Source of the DNA: Pseudomonadota bacterium
GTDB lineage: Bacteria > Pseudomonadota > Alphaproteobacteria > UBA9655
Assembly (NCBI GenBank): GCA_021809225.1
Contig: JAKBAL010000162.1
Location: 1-5,672 of the forward strand
Length of the DNA stretch: 5,672 nt
Direction: 5' to 3'
The notes beneath the pieces were generated by a model. The model searched no databases. It worked only from the letters and a program-made list of their open reading frames with translations, and was not told where the DNA came from. Numbering within the stretch: the first letter of the stretch is position 1; every line of letters starts with the position of its first letter. Shown piece after piece: positions 5,472 to 5,672 of this stretch. The position numbers and the translations under genes were made by a program.

Positions 5472-5672
5472 TTACAGGGATTCTTTATAAGCTTGAGGTA
5501 GAGAAAGCTTTTCTACATCAAGTCGATTGAGTCTATTCAGAATGTTACGTATTTGTCGCCGTTGTATCAAAAACCAATCATTTTCATTTAAATGTACAGA
5601 GTAGTTCGCTAACAAACCATCTTTACCGTTTGGCTTAACTTTTAAAAAAAAAGCAAAAAGGGCTTCAATCTG
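5472..5672 (-). CDS. Hypothetical protein, C-terminal end, cut by the window edge
   Basis: The frame is open from the right edge for 66 codons and ends with TAA at 5472-5474. It includes LLANYSVHLNENDWFLIQRR, then QIRNILNRLNRLDVEKL and KESL at the end, probably a basic helical region. I do not recognise a family. It is in the same frame as the next piece (4893-5342), separated only by the TAA and 43 open codons, so it could be a separate upstream gene in the same transcript or the front part of one gene cut by a stop mutation. A run of nine T on the minus strand (5652-5644) lies within it and is prone to slippage. Confidence 0.5.
   Translation of the reverse strand, partial: QIEALFAFFLKVKPNGKDGLLANYSVHLNENDWFLIQRRQIRNILNRLNRLDVEKLSLPQAYKESL

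Overview
This window is about 5.7 kb of moderately AT-rich bacterial DNA. It most resembles an alphaproteobacterium with a reduced or host-associated lifestyle (Rickettsiales/Holosporales-like). That placement is inferred from a Rickettsia-type 17-kDa glycine-zipper surface lipoprotein, a decaying catabolic operon, and a dispersed repeat of the 'GTCATTGC...AGCAATCC' type that is common in such genomes. No taxon can be fixed without a database search.

Positions 1-2120, minus strand: a two-gene lysine-degradation operon in ruins. An ALDH7-family aminoadipate-semialdehyde dehydrogenase is followed, through an ATGA overlap, by glutaryl-CoA dehydrogenase. In the intact pathway the first makes 2-aminoadipate and the second converts glutaryl-CoA to crotonyl-CoA. 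Both genes have lost internal blocks: ALDH7 has two in-frame deletions, one of which removes the catalytic cysteine, and gcdH has one out-of-frame deletion of about 170 bp. What remains is well conserved, so decay looks recent. Downstream of gcdH is a cluster of dyad symmetries, including two CTTCA-N4-TGAAG sites 34 bp apart.

Positions 2121-2581: a gene-free spacer. It holds a candidate promoter for the operon and a dispersed inverted-repeat element that also looks like the terminator of the next gene.

Positions 2582-4159: two apparently intact, divergently transcribed genes, the 17-kDa-antigen-like lipoprotein (minus) and a FieF/YiiP-like cation diffusion facilitator (plus). A fair promoter for the lipoprotein lies between them. 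The transporter keeps its membrane metal site but has lost most residues of the cytoplasmic zinc site.

Positions 4225-5672, minus strand: an unrecognised coding region in pieces. Two reading frames (4893-5342 and 4225-4791) appear to be one gene split by a single-base loss. A degenerate repeat module continues from one frame into the other, and the open frame of the second piece runs upstream through a 15-serine tract encoded by five perfect 9-bp repeats. Further upstream a third open stretch ends at an in-frame TAA, with 43 open codons between that stop and the first ATG. This low-complexity, serine/proline- and lysine-rich protein is the least explained part of the window.
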